Positions 55,347 through 64,000 of a DNA stretch of 64,000 bases are shown piece after piece (the stretch's first letter is position 1; each line of letters starts with the position of its first letter). The translations under genes were made by a program, and so were the position numbers. Source of the stretch: Primorskyibacter aestuariivivens. GTDB taxonomy: Bacteria; Pseudomonadota; Alphaproteobacteria; Rhodobacterales; Rhodobacteraceae. The notes under the pieces were generated by a model, which was given only the letters and a program-made list of their open reading frames with translations, ran no database searches and had not been told where the DNA came from. The stretch is taken from the NCBI RefSeq assembly GCF_028023675.1, contig NZ_JAQIOZ010000019.1, positions 1-64,000 on the forward strand. The letters are read 5' to 3'.

Positions 55347-57190
55347 TCTGCGGCCTCGGCCTCTTCTGCATTCAGGAACCCGCCGGATTGGCGCGCCCAG
55401 AACCCGGCATATAGGCCACCTTGCTGCAAAAGCACGTCATGGCTGCCCTGTTCAACGATCCGCCCCTCATCCAGCACAAGGATGCGGTCCATCCGCGCAA
55501 TGGTGGACAGGCGGTGGGCAATCGCAATCACGGTCTTGCCTTCCATCATCCCGTAAAGTGTTTGTTGGATTGCGGCCTCAACCTCGCTGTCCAGCGCGCT
55601 GGTGGCTTCGTCCAGAAGCAGGATCGGCGCGTTCTTGAGCATGACCCGCGCCAATGTGATGCGCTGGCGTTGTCCGCCGGACAGTTTCACGCCGCGTTCG
55701 CCGACATGGGCGTCATAGCCGCGCCGCCCCTGCGGGTCCTCCAGGTCAAGGATGAAGTCATGTGCTTCGGCCCGCTTGGCGGCGGCGATGATCTCCGCCT
55801 CGGTCGCCTCGGGGCGGCCATAAAGCAGGTTGTCGCGGATCGAGCGGTGCAGGAGCGAGCTGTCCTGTTGAACCATGCCGATCTGACGGCGCAGGCTGTC
55901 TTGTGTCACGGCGCAGATGTTCTGCCCGTCGATGCGGATGGCACCCTGTTCCACGTCATAAAACCGCAACAACAGCTTGATCAGGGTCGATTTCCCGGCC
56001 CCCGACCGCCCGACCAGCCCGATCTTTTCACCTGGTGCGATGGTCACGGACACATGATCCAGCCCGCCCCGGTCGCGCCCGTAGTGATGGGAGAGATCGT
56101 CAATCTCGATCCGTCCGTCGCGCAACTCCAGCGGTTTGGCATCCGGCGCATCGGTCAGATCGATGGGCTGGGCAATCGTCTCCATCCCTTCGGCCACGAC
56201 GCCCATCTGGCGAAAGAACGAGGTCAGCGCCCACATGATCCAGCCGGTCATGGCATTGAGCCGGAGCGTCAGAGCCGTGGCAGCCGCGACCGCGCCGACG
56301 CTGGTCTGGCCCTGCATCCAAAGGCCGATGGCCCAGCCGACGACACCCACGATCAGGAACCCGTTCAACATGGTCAGCGTCACGTCCATGATTGTATAAA
56401 GCCGCATCTCACGCTGGAATGTCACACGGGTGTTTTCAATCGCGTCACGCGCATATTCCTCCTCCTGCGCGTGATGGGCGAACATCTTGACCGAATGGAT
56501 ATTGGCATAGGCATCCACCACGCGGCCCGTCACTTCGCTGCGCGCGTCGCTGGCGGCCTGAGAGGCGGGGCCCACGCGCACCACGGTCCAGCGGATGAGC
56601 AGGCCATAAAGCACAAGCCAAAGCAGCAGCGGGATCGCCAGCCGCGCATCCGCCTGACCCAACAGGATGACCGCACCCAGCGCATAGGCCAAGGCAAAGG
56701 TGACTGCGTCAAAGACCTGAAACACGGCCTCTCCGGCCGCGGGCGGGGTCTGCATGATACGGTTGGCGATGCGGCCGGCAAAATCGTCCTCGAACCAGCC
56801 CACCGATTGACGCAGCACATGGCGATGTGCGCGCCAGCGGATCAACGTGCCGAAATTCGGCAGGATCGTGTTGTTGAGCAGCATGACATCCAGCGCCTGA
56901 ATGGCGGGGCGCAGGACCAGCAGGAATACCGCAAGCGCGATGAGCCAGCCGCCATATTGGTCCCAAACCTGTTCGGGTGAGCCGCCAAGAATGTCGACCA
57001 CCCATCCCATGGCCCAGATCAGCCCGATCTCGACCGTCGCAACGATGATGGACAAAAGGGTGGCAACAACAAACACGCCTTTAAACGGCTGGGCATAGTC
57101 CCACATGAAAGCCCAAAGCGTGTGGGGCGGCGTGTCCCGCTTGGGATAAGGGCAATAGGGATCAATCAGGGATTCGAAGAACTTGAACAT
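55343..57190 (-). CDS. ABC exporter half-transporter, first of pair
   Basis: 615 aa from ATG 57190 (MFKFFESLIDPYCPYP). Same plan as its neighbour: six membrane helices (about 35-350), Walker A GRSGAGKSTL, signature LSGGQRQRITLARVML, Walker B ILLLDEATSALD. Cotranscribed with the gene at 53514-55346; both ATPase sites look intact, so asymmetry is not obvious. Confidence 0.9.
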   Translation of the reverse strand: MFKFFESLIDPYCPYPKRDTPPHTLWAFMWDYAQPFKGVFVVATLLSIIVATVEIGLIWAMGWVVDILGGSPEQVWDQYGGWLIALAVFLLVLRPAIQALDVMLLNNTILPNFGTLIRWRAHRHVLRQSVGWFEDDFAGRIANRIMQTPPAAGEAVFQVFDAVTFALAYALGAVILLGQADARLAIPLLLWLVLYGLLIRWTVVRVGPASQAASDARSEVTGRVVDAYANIHSVKMFAHHAQEEEYARDAIENTRVTFQREMRLYTIMDVTLTMLNGFLIVGVVGWAIGLWMQGQTSVGAVAAATALTLRLNAMTGWIMWALTSFFRQMGVVAEGMETIAQPIDLTDAPDAKPLELRDGRIEIDDLSHHYGRDRGGLDHVSVTIAPGEKIGLVGRSGAGKSTLIKLLLRFYDVEQGAIRIDGQNICAVTQDSLRRQIGMVQQDSSLLHRSIRDNLLYGRPEATEAEIIAAAKRAEAHDFILDLEDPQGRRGYDAHVGERGVKLSGGQRQRITLARVMLKNAPILLLDEATSALDSEVEAAIQQTLYGMMEGKTVIAIAHRLSTIARMDRILVLDEGRIVEQGSHDVLLQQGGLYAGFWARQSGGFLNAEEAEAAE

Positions 57191-57353
57191 CAGGGGTGCC
57201 TCCGGGCACAAATGGCAACATGTTGAAAATGCGCGAAAAACCACGCATCAGAGACCGTGGTTCAGTTAAACCAAAGCTCTGTCTCCATGTTTCGCCCCCC
57301 TGATTGCTTTGAATTTCGTAGCGTGATCGAAGGGGTTTGTCACCCCTGTGGGG

Positions 57354-57932
57354 TCAGACGAACAAGAGCGCCGCAAAACCCGCCAGTGCTGTCGCCATGA
57401 TCCGGTTGAACACACGCCACGCCAGCGGGCTTTGGAGCAGATAGGCCAGAAGCGTGCCCGCCGCAGTCCAGAAAAGGCAGACACCAAAGTTGATCCCGGA
57501 AAACGCAGAACCAAGGCGCAGCCCCTCCCACAGCGGGGACAGCCCGCCGGGATAGGCCGAGGCGGCGGCCAGCGCGACGGCCCAGACCTTGGGGTTGACC
57601 CACTGAAACAATACCGCCTCGATGAAAGACATCGGGCGCGCTGCGGGGTCCGCATCGGGCCGGCGTGCAAACCAAAGCCGCCACGCCATGTAGAGGATCC
57701 AGCCCGCCGCCGCGATCCTGAGCAGCATTTCCAGCCTTGGCATCGTGGCCAGCGCCGCGCCGATGCCCGCTCCGGTCAGCCCGGCAGTGATGCCCACCCC
57801 CACGACCACCCCCGCGAGATGCGGCAGCGTTGGACGAAATCCAAACCGCGCGCCCGAGGCGGTCAGCAGGATCACGTTCGGTCCTGGCGAAAACAGCCCG
57901 AGAAACACAAACCCATAAAGCGGATCAATCAT
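57354..57932 (-). CDS. LysE-family amino-acid exporter
   Basis: 192 aa, about six hydrophobic segments, with the family GLFSPGPNVILLTASGARFGF near the N-terminus and WVNPKVWAVALAAASAY in the middle. Predicted exporter of amino acids or related metabolites. ATG 57932 overlaps the stop of the CCA-adding enzyme gene by 8 bases, so it ends the hslO-nudix-cca unit. Confidence 0.85.
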   Translation of the reverse strand: MIDPLYGFVFLGLFSPGPNVILLTASGARFGFRPTLPHLAGVVVGVGITAGLTGAGIGAALATMPRLEMLLRIAAAGWILYMAWRLWFARRPDADPAARPMSFIEAVLFQWVNPKVWAVALAAASAYPGGLSPLWEGLRLGSAFSGINFGVCLFWTAAGTLLAYLLQSPLAWRVFNRIMATALAGFAALLFV

Positions 57933-59079
57933 GGTGCAGCAAGTCGTCCTTTCCGAGTGTGAAGCCGGACTCGATCCAGGCCTGCTCCAGCAGACGCAGC
58001 CGTTTGCCCAGGGCCGGACCGGAAAAGCGCGCCTTCAGGTCAGCGGAGCTGATTGGGAACACCTGTTCGGAGCCTGCCTGCAGTTCTTCGACATGTTTGG
58101 GGTCCAGATACTCCTGAAGGCTTGCGGCCCGAAGCGCCAGAACCTGCACGCCCGCGTCAAACCCGTGGCGATAGCCAAGCTCGGCGGCGGAGGTCGGCGC
58201 GCCCGCCTTGGAAACCAGAAACGCACGGCGCCTGGCATCTGCACGGCTCAGGCGGAACCGGGCTGCCACATCCTCGCCACCCAGTGCGGCCAATCTCAGG
58301 ACAGGGTCCGGATCAAGGCCCGCAATCTCCTCGATCGCGATCAACGGGCCCAGTGCGGTATCGTCAGCCCCCGGCAAAACCCGCGCCAAAACGCCTGCGG
58401 CGCGCATAACCGCGACCGCGGAAACCGGGTCTGGTGCCGCCAAGAGCTTGAGCATCTCGGCCCCGATCCGTTCGCGCGACAAGCGCTCCAGCCCGTCCAG
58501 ATTGCTGGCAATTGCATCCAGTGCATCGGCGTCGTATCCGCCGCTCACGTCGCCATACCACGCGTTGAACCGGAAAAACCGCAGCGTGCGCAGGTAATCC
58601 TCGCGGATGCGCTGGGCGGCATCGTCGATGAAGCGCACATGGCGGTCGGCCAGATCATCCAGCCCTCCGACCGGGTCGGTGACCAGCCCTGTCGCGTCCG
58701 CATAAAGCGCGTTCATGGTGAAATCGCGCCGATGCGCGTCCTCGTCCAGCGTATCGGCAAAGGCCACCACAGCACGCCGCCCATCGGTTTCCACATCCTT
58801 GCGAAAGGTGGTGATCTCATGCGGGATGTGGTTGGCGACCACGGTGATGGTGCCATGGTCGATCCCGGTGGGGACAGGGTGAAACCCGGCGGCCCGGGCC
58901 AGGTCGACCACCCGCTCCGGGTGCGCGTCTGTGCTGATGTCGATATCGCTGACCGGCGCACCCAACAGCGCGTTGCGCACGCAGCCGCCAACGAAATACG
59001 CGCTATGCCCGGCATCGGTGAGCATGGCGCAGACGTCCTGAGATTCGCGCCGGGTCAACCAATCTCCCGTCACCTTCAT
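57925..59079 (-). CDS. CCA tRNA nucleotidyltransferase
   Basis: Adds or repairs the 3' CCA of tRNA. The 384-aa protein starts at ATG 59079 (MKVTGDWLTRRES). Nucleotidyltransferase signature YFVGGCVRNALLGAPVSDIDIST with the DxD metal residues, and HRRDFTMNALYAD. ATGA overlap with the upstream Nudix gene. Confidence 0.93.
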   Translation of the reverse strand: MKVTGDWLTRRESQDVCAMLTDAGHSAYFVGGCVRNALLGAPVSDIDISTDAHPERVVDLARAAGFHPVPTGIDHGTITVVANHIPHEITTFRKDVETDGRRAVVAFADTLDEDAHRRDFTMNALYADATGLVTDPVGGLDDLADRHVRFIDDAAQRIREDYLRTLRFFRFNAWYGDVSGGYDADALDAIASNLDGLERLSRERIGAEMLKLLAAPDPVSAVAVMRAAGVLARVLPGADDTALGPLIAIEEIAGLDPDPVLRLAALGGEDVAARFRLSRADARRRAFLVSKAGAPTSAAELGYRHGFDAGVQVLALRAASLQEYLDPKHVEELQAGSEQVFPISSADLKARFSGPALGKRLRLLEQAWIESGFTLGKDDLLHHD

Positions 59080-59675
59080 GAAGCCATCCTTTCCGCCAAC
59101 CCGCGCAGGATACGCGCGGTGGCGCCCCATATGTAATAGGGGCCGAAGGGGACGGTGTAGTAGGATCGCCTATGCCCGCGCCAGCGGCGCGACTGCACCG
59201 AAAACCGTGCCGGATTGGTGACATGGGATAGCGGCACCTGAAACACCTCGTCCACCTCGCCGGGTTCCGGGACGGGTGTGAAGGGCGCGGTGATCCGGGC
59301 CAGAACCGGCGTGACCATGAAGCTGGTCACGGTTTCATGGCTGGGCAGGGTCCCGAGCACGTCAACGTTCTCGCGGGGCAGCCCCACCTCTTCCTCGGCT
59401 TCGCGCAGCGCGGCGGCGATCACGTCTGCATCGCCGTCGTCCTGTTTGCCGCCGGGAAAGGCGATTTGCCCGGGGTGATGCTTGAGCGCAGAGGAGCGTT
59501 TGGTGAGCAAAACCTGCGGCGCGCCCTCAACTACGTACAGGCCGATCAACACCCCGGCGGGGCGCAGTTTCCGACCCGCGGGCAGCACCACATCGGGGTT
59601 CAGATCGAAATCCGACGATGCGCTGCTGTCCCGTGCCAGCGCGTCGATGACTGGCGCGAGCGGGTCAGCTGTCAT
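59076..59675 (-). CDS. Nudix hydrolase, coenzyme A pyrophosphatase type
   Basis: 199 aa from ATG 59675. The Nudix box G-x5-E-x7-REUxEExGU is seen as GGKQDDGDADVIAAALREAEEEVGLP (longer spacing reflects the CoA-pyrophosphatase subfamily), preceded by LTKRSSALKHHPGQIAFPGG, which is diagnostic of NudL/Nudt7-like enzymes. Overlaps hslO upstream by 11 bases and the cca gene downstream by 4. Confidence 0.88.
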   Translation of the reverse strand: MTADPLAPVIDALARDSSASSDFDLNPDVVLPAGRKLRPAGVLIGLYVVEGAPQVLLTKRSSALKHHPGQIAFPGGKQDDGDADVIAAALREAEEEVGLPRENVDVLGTLPSHETVTSFMVTPVLARITAPFTPVPEPGEVDEVFQVPLSHVTNPARFSVQSRRWRGHRRSYYTVPFGPYYIWGATARILRGLAERMAS

Positions 59676-60651
59676 CGGCCTCGAACCCCACGGTTTTGGG
59701 GTCGAGGTCGTAGTGCGCCCCGCAGAACTGGCAATCGGCGGTGACACGCCCGTCCCCGGTGGTCATCTTTTCGATGTCCTTGGCGGAGTAGATCGACAGG
59801 CTCTGGCGCACGCGCTCCTCGGAGCAGGTGCAGCCAAAGCGCACCGGCTGCACATCAAACACGCGCGGCCGTTCTTCGTGAAAGAGCCGGACCAGCAAAT
59901 CGGTGGGCGGCACTTGCGGCCCGATCAATTCCATTTCTTCCACCGTGTCGAGCAGGATATTGACCCGGTTCCAGTTTTCGCCGTCTTCCCCGTCCCGCAC
60001 CACGTCCGAGGGGGTCAGCAGACCCGCCTCGCCAGCGCCGCCTTCGCCCTGCACAAAGGGCGAGGCCTTGGGCATGTGCTGGATCATCACGCCGCCCGCG
60101 CGCCAGTGCTCGGGTTGGCCCGGCATTTGAGATTTGCCAAAGCTGAGCGCAAAACGCGTCGGGATCTGTTCGGATTGCGCAAAATAGCTTTCGGCGCAGG
60201 CGCGCAGCGCGCCACCCGCCAGCGGAGTAATGCCCTGATAGGGTTTCATGCCCTTGCCCTGATCAATCATGATCGCGAAATAGCCTTCGCCGACCTGATC
60301 GAAGGGAGCGCCGTCTGTGAGCCGGTTTTCATCATAGCTGGCATAAGCGCGGATGCGGGCGGGCTCACCCTCGCTTGTAGCGCCGTAGTAATCGGTGGCA
60401 ATCATGCGCACCGGACCTTTGGACTGGACCTGCAGTGACAATTTCCAGCGCAGTTTGACGGTCTGCCCGATCAGCGCTGTCAAAAGCGCCATTTCCGCGA
60501 CCAGCGCCTCGACCACCGGCGGATAGTCATGCTGCTTGAGAATCCCGTCAAGTACACCGTCCAGACGCGCGACGCGCCCGCGAATGTCGGCGTGATCAAG
60601 CTGAAACGGCAGGACGCTGTCGTCCCACGCGATGGCGTTTGCAGATGTCAT
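59665..60651 (-). CDS. hslO: Redox-regulated chaperone Hsp33
   Basis: Holdase activated by oxidation. The 328-aa protein has the central domain and the C-terminal zinc centre CTC...CQFC (about 275-315), whose cysteines form the redox switch. First gene of the hslO-nudix-cca-lysE unit; divergent from another Nudix gene. Confidence 0.92.
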   Translation of the reverse strand: MTSANAIAWDDSVLPFQLDHADIRGRVARLDGVLDGILKQHDYPPVVEALVAEMALLTALIGQTVKLRWKLSLQVQSKGPVRMIATDYYGATSEGEPARIRAYASYDENRLTDGAPFDQVGEGYFAIMIDQGKGMKPYQGITPLAGGALRACAESYFAQSEQIPTRFALSFGKSQMPGQPEHWRAGGVMIQHMPKASPFVQGEGGAGEAGLLTPSDVVRDGEDGENWNRVNILLDTVEEMELIGPQVPPTDLLVRLFHEERPRVFDVQPVRFGCTCSEERVRQSLSIYSAKDIEKMTTGDGRVTADCQFCGAHYDLDPKTVGFEADDS

Positions 60652-60726
60652 CGGATTTCCTTGTTGCCCATGCCTCGCATATCGCGACTATATGGGCGCC
60701 ACAAGCCAAGGACCAAGGGGGCCGAC

Positions 60727-61179
60727 ATGATCAGGCGCGTCGGACTGCCGCCGGACCGCAAAATTCGCTACCGGTTGCGACCCGGGGCCTATGCCATCCT
60801 GCCCTGTGGCGGCGGGCTCCTTTTGACCCGGCAGCTCGATTCGGACGAAGCGCTGCAATTGCCCGGCGGCGGGATTGATCCGGGGGAATCGCCCCTGACG
60901 GCGCTGCACCGGGAAGTGTTCGAGGAAACCGGGTGGCGCATCGCGTCGCCGCGCCGGATTGGCGCGTTTCGCCGCTTTGTCTTTATGCCGGATTACGGAT
61001 TCTGGGCGGAAAAAATGTGCACCGTGTATCTGGCCCGGCCGACCCGCCGGATTGGCCCGCCGAGCGAGCCGCATCACGAGGCGCTGTTCGCCGGGGTGTC
61101 CACCGCCATCCGGGACCTTGGCAATACCGGTGATCAGCGCATGGTGTCGCTTGCCCACCGCCGGGGCTGGATCACTTGA
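60727..61179 (+). CDS. Nudix hydrolase
   Basis: 150 aa from ATG 60727 (MIRRVGLPPDRKIRYRLRPGAY), with GGGG upstream. The Nudix box GGGIDPGESPLTALHREVFEETGWRI (about 40-65) is complete. Substrate unknown. It overlaps by 8 bases the end of the convergent phosphatase gene. Confidence 0.85.
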   Translation: MIRRVGLPPDRKIRYRLRPGAYAILPCGGGLLLTRQLDSDEALQLPGGGIDPGESPLTALHREVFEETGWRIASPRRIGAFRRFVFMPDYGFWAEKMCTVYLARPTRRIGPPSEPHHEALFAGVSTAIRDLGNTGDQRMVSLAHRRGWIT

Positions 61180-62431
61180 ATTCCAGAAGCGCGGCCGAAA
61201 TGTCGTCGGGAAAATCCTCGCCCCCGGCGAACTCTGCCAACCGCCAGACCATGGCCTCAAGGTAATCCGGTCCCCGCATATCCCGAAGCTCGCGGACCAG
61301 TCGAAGCAGCCCTTCATCTTCCAGCATTCCGCCCTTGTCATCCGGGCATTCGGTGATCCCGTCCGAGCAGATGATAACCCGGTCGCCGGGCGCAAACTGC
61401 GTCTCGATGGTTTCAAATTCCGCATCCTCGATTAATCCGACCGGCAAACCGCCACTGCCCAGCATCTCAAGACTGCCATCCTTGCGTTCGATAATCGGAT
61501 GCGGATGCCCCGCCTGTGCACTCAGCATGCGTCCCGTGTCCAGGTCCACATCGGCAAACACCATCGTAAAATAGTGCTCGGTTTCCATCTCGGTCAGAAC
61601 GAGCCTGTTGAGATGGGCGATAACCTCATGCGGAGGGCGGATATCGAGGGCTGAGCCTGATGTTTCGCAAAGGGCGATATTCTGTTCGGGGGTCGAAGAG
61701 GTGAGATATCCCGCCAAACGCGCGGTTATCAAGGCCGAGCTGATTCCATGACCCGAGACATCGATGGCGAAAAGCCCGAAGCGCGATTTCCCGACCGGGA
61801 AAAAACCAACCAAATCGCCGCCGACATGCCCGCTTGGCCGCAACAGCAGGGCAAGTTCGGCATTGCCGAAATCCCGAAACCGTTCCCGCACAAGGGATTG
61901 CTGAAGCTTCTTGGCCTCGATCAGGTCATTGTCCACGGCATCATAGAGCCGCTGAATTTCCGTCAGCGATTCGGTGATCTGGCGGTTTTGTTCGCTCAGC
62001 TGCCTCTGCATCTTGAGGATGCGTTCGCCCGCCGTGATGCGCGCCCGCAATTCCTCACCGTTCACGGGCTTGGACAGGAAATCATCGGCCCCGTTATCCA
62101 GCCCCTGCGCGACTGCGCCTTTGTCATTCTTCGACGTCAAAAGAATGAAATAGCCGTAGCTTTCGCGGGGCATCTCCCGGAAGCGTTTGCAGAACTCCAG
62201 ACCATCCATGCCGGGCATCATCCAGTCGCTCAGAACCAGATCGGGGGGCATGTCACGGCACAGCTCCAACGCGCGCTCTCCGCCATCTGCTTCGATGACT
62301 TCATAGCCCAGGCGCATCAGCGACGCGCTCAAAATCTTGCGCTGCAACTTGCTGTCATCGACAATCAGGATACGGAGCCCGTCGACGACCGGATCCGCAT
62401 TTTCGTCTTCTATTGAGCCCGTCAAGACCAT
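61172..62431 (-). CDS. Response regulator with PP2C (SpoIIE) phosphatase output
   Basis: 419 aa from ATG 62431. N-terminal receiver domain (about 20-135) with IVDDS, phospho-acceptor Asp69 in VLSDWMMPGMDG and LSKPVNG; coiled-coil linker (about 145-185); C-terminal SpoIIE-like phosphatase (LLRPSGHVGGDLVGFF, FAIDVSGHGISSALI, VIICSDGITE, DDISAALLEF). Such proteins typically dephosphorylate anti-sigma-factor antagonists. The HPt gene diverges 157 bases away and could donate phosphate to Asp69. Confidence 0.9.
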   Translation of the reverse strand: MVLTGSIEDENADPVVDGLRILIVDDSKLQRKILSASLMRLGYEVIEADGGERALELCRDMPPDLVLSDWMMPGMDGLEFCKRFREMPRESYGYFILLTSKNDKGAVAQGLDNGADDFLSKPVNGEELRARITAGERILKMQRQLSEQNRQITESLTEIQRLYDAVDNDLIEAKKLQQSLVRERFRDFGNAELALLLRPSGHVGGDLVGFFPVGKSRFGLFAIDVSGHGISSALITARLAGYLTSSTPEQNIALCETSGSALDIRPPHEVIAHLNRLVLTEMETEHYFTMVFADVDLDTGRMLSAQAGHPHPIIERKDGSLEMLGSGGLPVGLIEDAEFETIETQFAPGDRVIICSDGITECPDDKGGMLEDEGLLRLVRELRDMRGPDYLEAMVWRLAEFAGGEDFPDDISAALLEFK

Positions 62432-62587
62432 CACCCGCCCGGCAAACTTGTTACATCTGACGCTGGTTTGCCAAACGGCACTTAACACGAGGTGAATGAC
62501 CGATTTCTCGGAAAACTTTAGGTTCTTGGGAAACCGCCTATTCAGAATTGCATGCTATGGATTGCGAAACCAACGGAGGCAAAGCAC

Positions 62588-62914
62588 ATGATTGATTGGT
62601 CTCGTGTGTCTGAATTGCGTGCGGAAGTCGGAGAAGACGATTTCTCGGAAGTGGTCGACCTTTTCCTTGAAGAGGTGGATTCGGTCATTGAGTGCCTGTC
62701 TGCGGACCCGGATGATATCGAAGCGCAGTTGCATTTTCTCAAGGGCAGTGCCCTGAACCTCGGGTTTACCGAATTCGCGGAATATTGCGGTTTAGGTGAG
62801 ACGGCGGCGGCGGCTGGCCAATCGCTCCCGATCAGCATGGCGCAACTGGCCGAGATTTACCGGACATCGCGTTCGGAATTTCATTCCGGGCTCAATACGC
62901 GTTTGGCCAGCTGA
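62588..62914 (+). CDS. Histidine phosphotransfer (HPt) domain protein
   Basis: 108 aa from ATG 62588 with GGAGG upstream. Four-helix HPt pattern around LHFLKGSALNLGF, where His49 is the likely phosphorylated residue. No kinase domain. Divergent from the receiver/PP2C gene, suggesting a local phosphorelay. No cognate kinase in the window. Confidence 0.85.
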   Translation: MIDWSRVSELRAEVGEDDFSEVVDLFLEEVDSVIECLSADPDDIEAQLHFLKGSALNLGFTEFAEYCGLGETAAAAGQSLPISMAQLAEIYRTSRSEFHSGLNTRLAS

Positions 62915-62932
62915 CCGACACGCACAACCGGT

Positions 62933-63625
62933 CTAGAGGCCAGGGCCGCGCACCCGGCTGGTAACCCGGGTATCCGCCCAGTTCAATGAGACGTCAAATG
63001 CAGCACCCGCGTCCAGCCCATTGGCAAGATCGCGCGTCAGCCTCAGGCGCAAATGCTCGTCTGTGATCGGGCTCTCCAACTCGGCCGCGCCAAACCCGAA
63101 ACGTTTACCGACCAATGGGAACAGCGCCTTGAACAGCGCTTCTTTGGCCGAAAACACAGCGACGTGGTCGCGGTTGGATAAGGGGCGGGCGCGTTCGGCT
63201 TCGGTCAATACGCCCGAGCGTATGGCCTCGATCGCGGAAGGTGACGGCATATGCTCGGCATCAAGCCCCGGATGCCAGGCTTCTGTCGTCAACCAGACGG
63301 CGGCAAACCCCTTGGAATGCGTGATCGAACCCCGAATCCCGTCTGGCCACAGCGGTTCTCCAAAGGCACCTCGTCCGATCTTGCCGGGCCCGAAACCCAG
63401 CATGCGCAACGCCGTGTTTGCGATCAATCGCCCGGCAAGGAACTCGGCCTGCCGCTTGGGCACTGCATGTTTCAGGGTCTCGGGACAGAGGATTTCATGC
63501 GCTGCGAAGAGACCCGGAGTGAATCGGTCAACATCATAGTGGCCGGTCACAAAAACATCGCCGCCTGAGCCTCTTTCAACCGCGAGTTCCGCTATGAAAT
63601 CACCGCTGGGTTGAGGCCCCGACAC
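62933..63625 (-). CDS. 4'-phosphopantetheinyl transferase (EntD type)
   Basis: Activates carrier proteins by attaching phosphopantetheine from CoA. The 230-aa protein starts with GTG 63625. It contains GSITHSKGFAAVWL, the metal-binding GLDAEHM (Asp-x-Glu) and the FSAKEALFKALFP motif of Sfp/EntD enzymes. The partner carrier proteins are not in this window. It starts 3 bases after the flavin reductase gene stops. Confidence 0.88.
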   Translation of the reverse strand: MSGPQPSGDFIAELAVERGSGGDVFVTGHYDVDRFTPGLFAAHEILCPETLKHAVPKRQAEFLAGRLIANTALRMLGFGPGKIGRGAFGEPLWPDGIRGSITHSKGFAAVWLTTEAWHPGLDAEHMPSPSAIEAIRSGVLTEAERARPLSNRDHVAVFSAKEALFKALFPLVGKRFGFGAAELESPITDEHLRLRLTRDLANGLDAGAAFDVSLNWADTRVTSRVRGPGL

Positions 63626-63628
63626 AAG

Positions 63629-64000
63629 TCAGCTCATCAGAGTGCCGAAGCGACCGCCCTGAAAGATCAGCGGATCGCCTTCGGAAAAGCTCACTTTCGC
63701 GACGCGTGCCAGGATGATCTCATGATCGCCCGCGTCCATCGTCCGCTCCAGCCGACATTCGAAATTTGCCAGCGCACCGCGGATCAACGGCAGGCCCGCA
63801 TCGCTGTCAAAGCTGTTTTCAGCGGTGAAACACTGCCCCTCACGGGCGAATGCCATGGCCAGATCGCACTGGTCCGAGCGCAATACGCTGATCCCGAATT
63901 CGGTTGCTTGCTCAAAGGCACCACGGCGTTGTGAATCCTTGGCAAGACACCACAGCACCAGCGGCGGTTCCAGCGAGACGGAATTGAAGGAATTCGCCGT
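63629..64000 (-). CDS. Flavin reductase-like domain protein (partial)
   Basis: Cut by the window end; the visible part is the C-terminal 123 codons. It begins TANSFNSVSLEPPLVLWCLAKDS, the flavin-binding motif of flavin reductase/FMN-binding split-barrel proteins that supply reduced flavin to monooxygenases. The frame continues past 64000, so the true start is outside. Confidence 0.8.
   Translation of the reverse strand, partial: TANSFNSVSLEPPLVLWCLAKDSQRRGAFEQATEFGISVLRSDQCDLAMAFAREGQCFTAENSFDSDAGLPLIRGALANFECRLERTMDAGDHEIILARVAKVSFSEGDPLIFQGGRFGTLMS

Noticed and set aside
55421-56980. 519-codon plus-strand open frame opposite an ABC exporter gene
   Set aside because: Antisense to the exporter whose ABC motifs are complete.

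Overview
The window reads as a chromosome segment of a marine alphaproteobacterium of the Rhodobacteraceae (Roseobacter group). The evidence is the fliL-flgHAGF-fliQE-flgCB / fliI / DUF1217-flbT-flaF-fliC flagellar layout, a complete sox (thiosulfate oxidation) cluster with soxF and SoxH-type hydrolases, the rpsT-dnaA-dnaN-recF-gyrB block, and a bacterial voltage-gated sodium channel with the NavAb-like filter TLESWSM. Apart from the first 4 kb the sequence looks GC-rich and densely coding, with many ATGA or TGATG overlaps. Recognition is from memory of families; no database search was run.

Layout. 1-119: right end of an IS3-type insertion sequence. 497-3470: an AT-richer restriction-modification island with a C5 cytosine methyltransferase, a restriction endonuclease resembling the TdeIII (GGNCC) family, a 131-aa unknown, and a PUA/EVE-like protein. 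3583-4691: three small unknown genes. 4849-4924: tRNA-Thr(CGT). 4982-5890: secreted unknown, followed by a gene-poor stretch with two degenerate tRNA-Thr-like 5' halves on the minus strand. 6275-18533: flagellar cluster. 18819-23625: small secreted protein, ubiB, ubiE, mutM, an enoyl-CoA hydratase and rpsT. 24187-31118: dnaA, dnaN, recF, a DUF1697 gene and gyrB. 31139-46592: sox cluster. 46710-64000: housekeeping and envelope genes (polA, ABC transporters, L,D-transpeptidase, sodium channel, RNA methyltransferase, CCA-adding enzyme, Nudix hydrolases, hslO, a receiver/PP2C phosphatase with a divergent HPt protein, a phosphopantetheinyl transferase, and a flavin reductase cut by the window end).

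How the genes work together. The sox genes encode the periplasmic multienzyme system: SoxYZ carries the sulfur substrate, SoxXA attaches it, SoxB hydrolyses sulfate off, SoxCD oxidises the sulfane sulfur, and SoxS/V/W keep thiols reduced. SoxF and two metallo-hydrolase paralogues are accessory. Two YeeE/YedE permeases bracket the core. SoxR (ArsR type, two conserved cysteines) probably controls everything through TTCACAT/ATTCA-type inverted repeats seen in several sox intergenic regions. The flagellar block supplies rod, hook, L-ring, export ATPase, filament and the FlaF/FlbT pair that sets flagellin mRNA translation.

Most unusual points: the four-gene R-M island; the tRNA-Thr relics; a SoxH-like hydrolase that has lost all ligands of its HxHxDH motif next to an intact paralogue; the distributed candidate SoxR operators; and a double-hairpin repeat present twice.
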